From contig CAVYQL010000004.1 of the NCBI GenBank assembly GCA_963770645.1, positions 186,001 through 250,000 of the forward strand: DNA of 64,000 bases. The letters run 5' to 3'. The notes beneath the pieces are model-generated. The model saw only the letters and a list, made by a program, of their open reading frames with translations. It made no database searches and was not told where the DNA came from. The translations under genes and the position numbers were made by a program. Shown here one piece after another: positions 61,892-64,000 of the stretch. Every line of letters starts with the position of its first letter. Position 1 is the stretch's first letter. Source of the DNA: Bog-473 sp963770645. GTDB taxonomy: Bacteria > Actinomycetota > Acidimicrobiia > Acidimicrobiales > RAAP-2.

Positions 61892-62776
61892 GTGTCGCGT
61901 TTCTTCCGGTTCACTGCCATGAAGACGGTCCTCTGCCTCATCGTGGCTCTGTTCAGCACGGGTGCCATCGGGATCGCTACCACAGCGGCATCGGCAGACG
62001 CCGCGACAAATCCGAGCACCAAGTACCCACCCGTCGACCATCAGCTTTGCTACAAGGCCACGGTGACGCCGGGAACGTCAGGTTTCAACATTCCGACCAC
62101 GGGCGTGACTCTGATCAACCAGTTCTCGCCCAACGGGTTCGCGCCTCAGATCGGTTCGTTGTTCAAGAACTGCAATCCTGTTCAAAAGACGATCACGTCG
62201 TCTTCGGGCACCCAGACGGTGACACCGATTACCAATCCCGCAGCCCACCTCGCCTGCTTCCACATCACGGCACCCACCCAATCGACATTCGAGGTGCAGG
62301 TCACCAACCAGTTCGGAACGGCAAAGCTCGACACCGGCCAACCCCAGGCCATGTGCCTGCCGACATGGAAGAGCCTGACTGGGCCACCCGACGAATCAAC
62401 GCCGCAACCGGCAGGCCTGAATCACTTCACCTGCTATCCGATCACGTACGCGGCAGGGTCGACTCACTACGCGCCCAGGGGGGCTGTCTCCCTCCAGGAC
62501 GAGTTCGCCAACAGTCCGGTCAACGTGAAGGTCGGTGGGCCGAAGCTCCTCTGCCTGCCCACGGAGAAGATCATTCAAGAGGCGAGCGGCGGGACGGTGA
62601 CCTACCCGATCGTGAACCCCAACAAGCACTTGTTGTGCTTCAAGGTGAGTGAGACCCCCTTCCCGCCGAACGTGTTCGATCAGAACCAGTTCGGGTCCGC
62701 GGAGGTCAACATCACGGGGACGAACCTGCTCTGCCTTCCCTCGACCAAGAAAATCATCAGCACGACCAAAGGCTGA
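61892..62776 (+). CDS. Secreted repeat protein (four Cys-containing repeats)
   Basis: 294 residues from GTG 61892; ATG 61919 is also a fair start. Signal peptide MKTVLCLIVALFSTGAIG...ASADAA. The mature part has about four similar units built as a Cys-aromatic strand (LCYKATV, LACFHIT, FTCYPIT, LLCFKVS), a middle VxxxNQFG/QDEFANS segment and a closing Cys-Leu-Pro with Thr/Lys (MCLPTWK, LCLPTEK, LCLPSTK). This pattern is known from DUF7450-like secreted proteins of soil actinobacteria. Function unknown. Confidence 0.7.
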   Translation: MSRFFRFTAMKTVLCLIVALFSTGAIGIATTAASADAATNPSTKYPPVDHQLCYKATVTPGTSGFNIPTTGVTLINQFSPNGFAPQIGSLFKNCNPVQKTITSSSGTQTVTPITNPAAHLACFHITAPTQSTFEVQVTNQFGTAKLDTGQPQAMCLPTWKSLTGPPDESTPQPAGLNHFTCYPITYAAGSTHYAPRGAVSLQDEFANSPVNVKVGGPKLLCLPTEKIIQEASGGTVTYPIVNPNKHLLCFKVSETPFPPNVFDQNQFGSAEVNITGTNLLCLPSTKKIISTTKG

Positions 62777-62796
62777 CGACGGAGGCTGAAGACGGA

Positions 62797-62818
62797 GGGC
62801 GTTTAACCTAAAACGCTC
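62797..62818. terminator. Shared hairpin terminator of convergent secreted-protein genes
   Basis: GCGTTT (62799-62804)/AAACGC (62811-62816) with a six-base loop, extended by two pairs to 62797-62818. It overlaps the minus-strand stop codon and lies 20 bp after the plus-strand stop, so it can serve both directions. T-tracts are short. Confidence 0.55.
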
Positions 62819-64000
62819 CGACGACGGGCTTGTTTAGGGGTATGCCCCCCATCGAGCCCAAGAACGTGGCATCGCCAAAGGAAAAGACTCCACCGTCGGA
62901 GGCCGTGGTCCAATAGCCCAGCCCGTCACCAGTGGGCACGATGCCGACCATCGGTTCGTTCAGGGGCTTGCCACCCATGGACCCGTAGAAGCTGGCGGTT
63001 CCGTAGTTGAAGATGCCGCCGTCGCTGGCCACCAGCCAGTAGCCGCTTCCGCCCGGTGCGGCAGCCATACCCACGATCGGACGATTCAGTCTCATGCTGC
63101 CGGTGGAGCCGTAGAAGCTCGCATCGCCATAGCTGAAGATGCCGCCGTCGGAGGCCACGAGCCAATAGCCCAGCCCATCGGGAGTGGACGCCATGCCGAC
63201 GATCGGGGCGTTCAGCGGTTGGCCCCCCCGCGAGCCGTAGAACCCGGCGTCGCCGTACGCAAAGATGCCGCCGTCGGAGGCCACGAGCCAGTAGCCCAGC
63301 CCATCGGGAGTGGAAGCCATGCCGACGATAGGAGCATTCAGGTGTTTGCCTCCCATTGAGCCGTAGAACTGGGCGGCGCCGAAGGAGAAGATTCCTCCGT
63401 CCGACGCGACGGTCCAATAGCCCGGCTGCCCTGTGACCTGCGTCCCGCCCACCATTGGGTCGTTGAGCGGGTGACCCCCCATCGATCCGTAGAACGGATT
63501 ACCGAAGTCGAACAGGCCTCCGTCCGAAGCGACCTCGGTATACCCGGAGGAGCCGCCAGTCTGGCCGGGACTCGTCGATGGCGAAGCCACCGTGATGATC
63601 CGTATGCAATTGATACGGCCGGACGTGTGAAAATCCACGTTGATGGCCGTGGCATTCACTAGTTCGAACGCGTCGGGATTCTGTGGATCGGGTGCGTTCC
63701 CGGTATTCAATCCCGGGTCGGTCACGTTGAACTCGTAATTCGTTGTGGGCGAGCCCACCGTTTGATCAGTGTCTTCGATTGTGCTCGACGTGATCATCAC
63801 GCCCAAGATGGGTGTGCTGAAGCTCACCGTCCCGTTGTAGATGTACGGCCCGGAATTCCCGTACGGGTTCGAACACATGAAGTAGCTGTCAATGGGTGTC
63901 CCGGCTGCCACGGAGCTAGGCGAGAGGGCGTCGCCCGTGTGCCACGGAGTCGGGAATGTGGCGCCGGGCGTGATGTCGACGGGGAGCGACTGCGGCAACG
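62808..64000 (-). CDS. Secreted repeat protein with ASDGGIF motifs (5' end beyond window)
   Basis: At least 396 residues read; the frame is open at the window edge, so the start and any signal peptide lie outside. The upstream half resembles an adhesion/cell-surface domain with one Cys pair (MCSNPYGNSGPY and GRINCIRII). The downstream half has about five repeats of roughly 47 residues, each with GYW-LVASDGGIF, a short Gly-Asp turn, FYGS and LN-PIVGMA. Such repeats are common on secreted proteins of Acidimicrobiia and fold plausibly as a beta-propeller. Ligand unknown. Confidence 0.75.
   Translation of the reverse strand, partial: LPQSLPVDITPGATFPTPWHTGDALSPSSVAAGTPIDSYFMCSNPYGNSGPYIYNGTVSFSTPILGVMITSSTIEDTDQTVGSPTTNYEFNVTDPGLNTGNAPDPQNPDAFELVNATAINVDFHTSGRINCIRIITVASPSTSPGQTGGSSGYTEVASDGGLFDFGNPFYGSMGGHPLNDPMVGGTQVTGQPGYWTVASDGGIFSFGAAQFYGSMGGKHLNAPIVGMASTPDGLGYWLVASDGGIFAYGDAGFYGSRGGQPLNAPIVGMASTPDGLGYWLVASDGGIFSYGDASFYGSTGSMRLNRPIVGMAAAPGGSGYWLVASDGGIFNYGTASFYGSMGGKPLNEPMVGIVPTGDGLGYWTTASDGGVFSFGDATFLGSMGGIPLNKPVVGAF

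Overview
The window looks like chromosomal DNA from an uncultured, high-GC actinobacterium, most likely of the Acidimicrobiia type. Evidence is the gene order hrcA-dnaJ-rsmE-HIT-phoH-ybeY-corC-era, frequent GTG starts and GTGA/ATGA stop-start overlaps, F420-linked enzyme families (LLM, PPOX, Ddn-like), a FolP2-type dihydropteroate synthase homologue, and secreted proteins with ASDGGIFxxGDAxFYGS repeats. The taxonomic call is inferred from gene content only.

Region 1 (1-21.7 kb, high GC, densely packed) is housekeeping. It holds the 3' end of an SGNH hydrolase gene overlapping a dinG-type helicase, then a long minus-strand operon (hrcA to era) with a CIRCE operator in front of hrcA. lepA and rpsT diverge, followed by holA-folP2-thioredoxin/TPR on the minus strand. 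A small plus-strand block (phosphotransferase, PAC2, LLM oxidoreductase) comes next, then leuS and an intact tRNA-Ala(GGC) with its own terminator. era and the corC-type gene each carry an apparent +1 frameshift.

Region 2 (21.7-36.2 kb, visibly lower GC, loosely packed) is accessory DNA. It begins at the 3' end of tRNA-Ala and ends at a 44-bp near-copy of that tRNA 3' half (36128-36171), as expected for an old integrative element whose integrase has been lost. It contains an IS110-family insertion sequence with a highly structured 5' non-coding region (a bridge RNA candidate), a tRNA-like sequence just outside the IS, and many single-domain enzyme genes (PhyH, VOC, UspA, OsmC, AhpD-like, methyltransferases, phosphotransferase), several of them broken.

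Region 3 (36.2-62 kb) is also accessory-like. It has a secreted beta-helix protein, SDR, PRC-barrel, GAP-type membrane protein, quinone oxidoreductase, broken methyltransferase and SnoaL genes, a GC-rich MFS exporter block, GNAT and NUDIX genes, an HpcH aldolase/D-2-hydroxyacid dehydrogenase operon, and a chloramphenicol-phosphotransferase homologue that lacks its P-loop. Next comes a lipid/isoprenoid-looking stretch (56.3-61.6 kb): cyclopropane-fatty-acid-synthase family enzyme, Ddn-like reductase, two convergent Fe(II)/2-oxoglutarate-oxygenase-like genes, a histidine phosphatase and a polyprenyl diphosphate synthase. The window ends in two secreted repeat proteins that converge on a shared hairpin terminator.

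The strongest lead is the IS110 element: its 5' leader folds into nested perfect stems with internal loops, and its two ends carry matching inverted repeats that could rebuild a promoter on circularisation. A degenerate, roughly 30-bp repeat scattered through intergenic spaces is a second, weaker lead. Several frameshifts, including ones in genes that should be essential, warn that some pseudogenes here may be sequencing or assembly errors.
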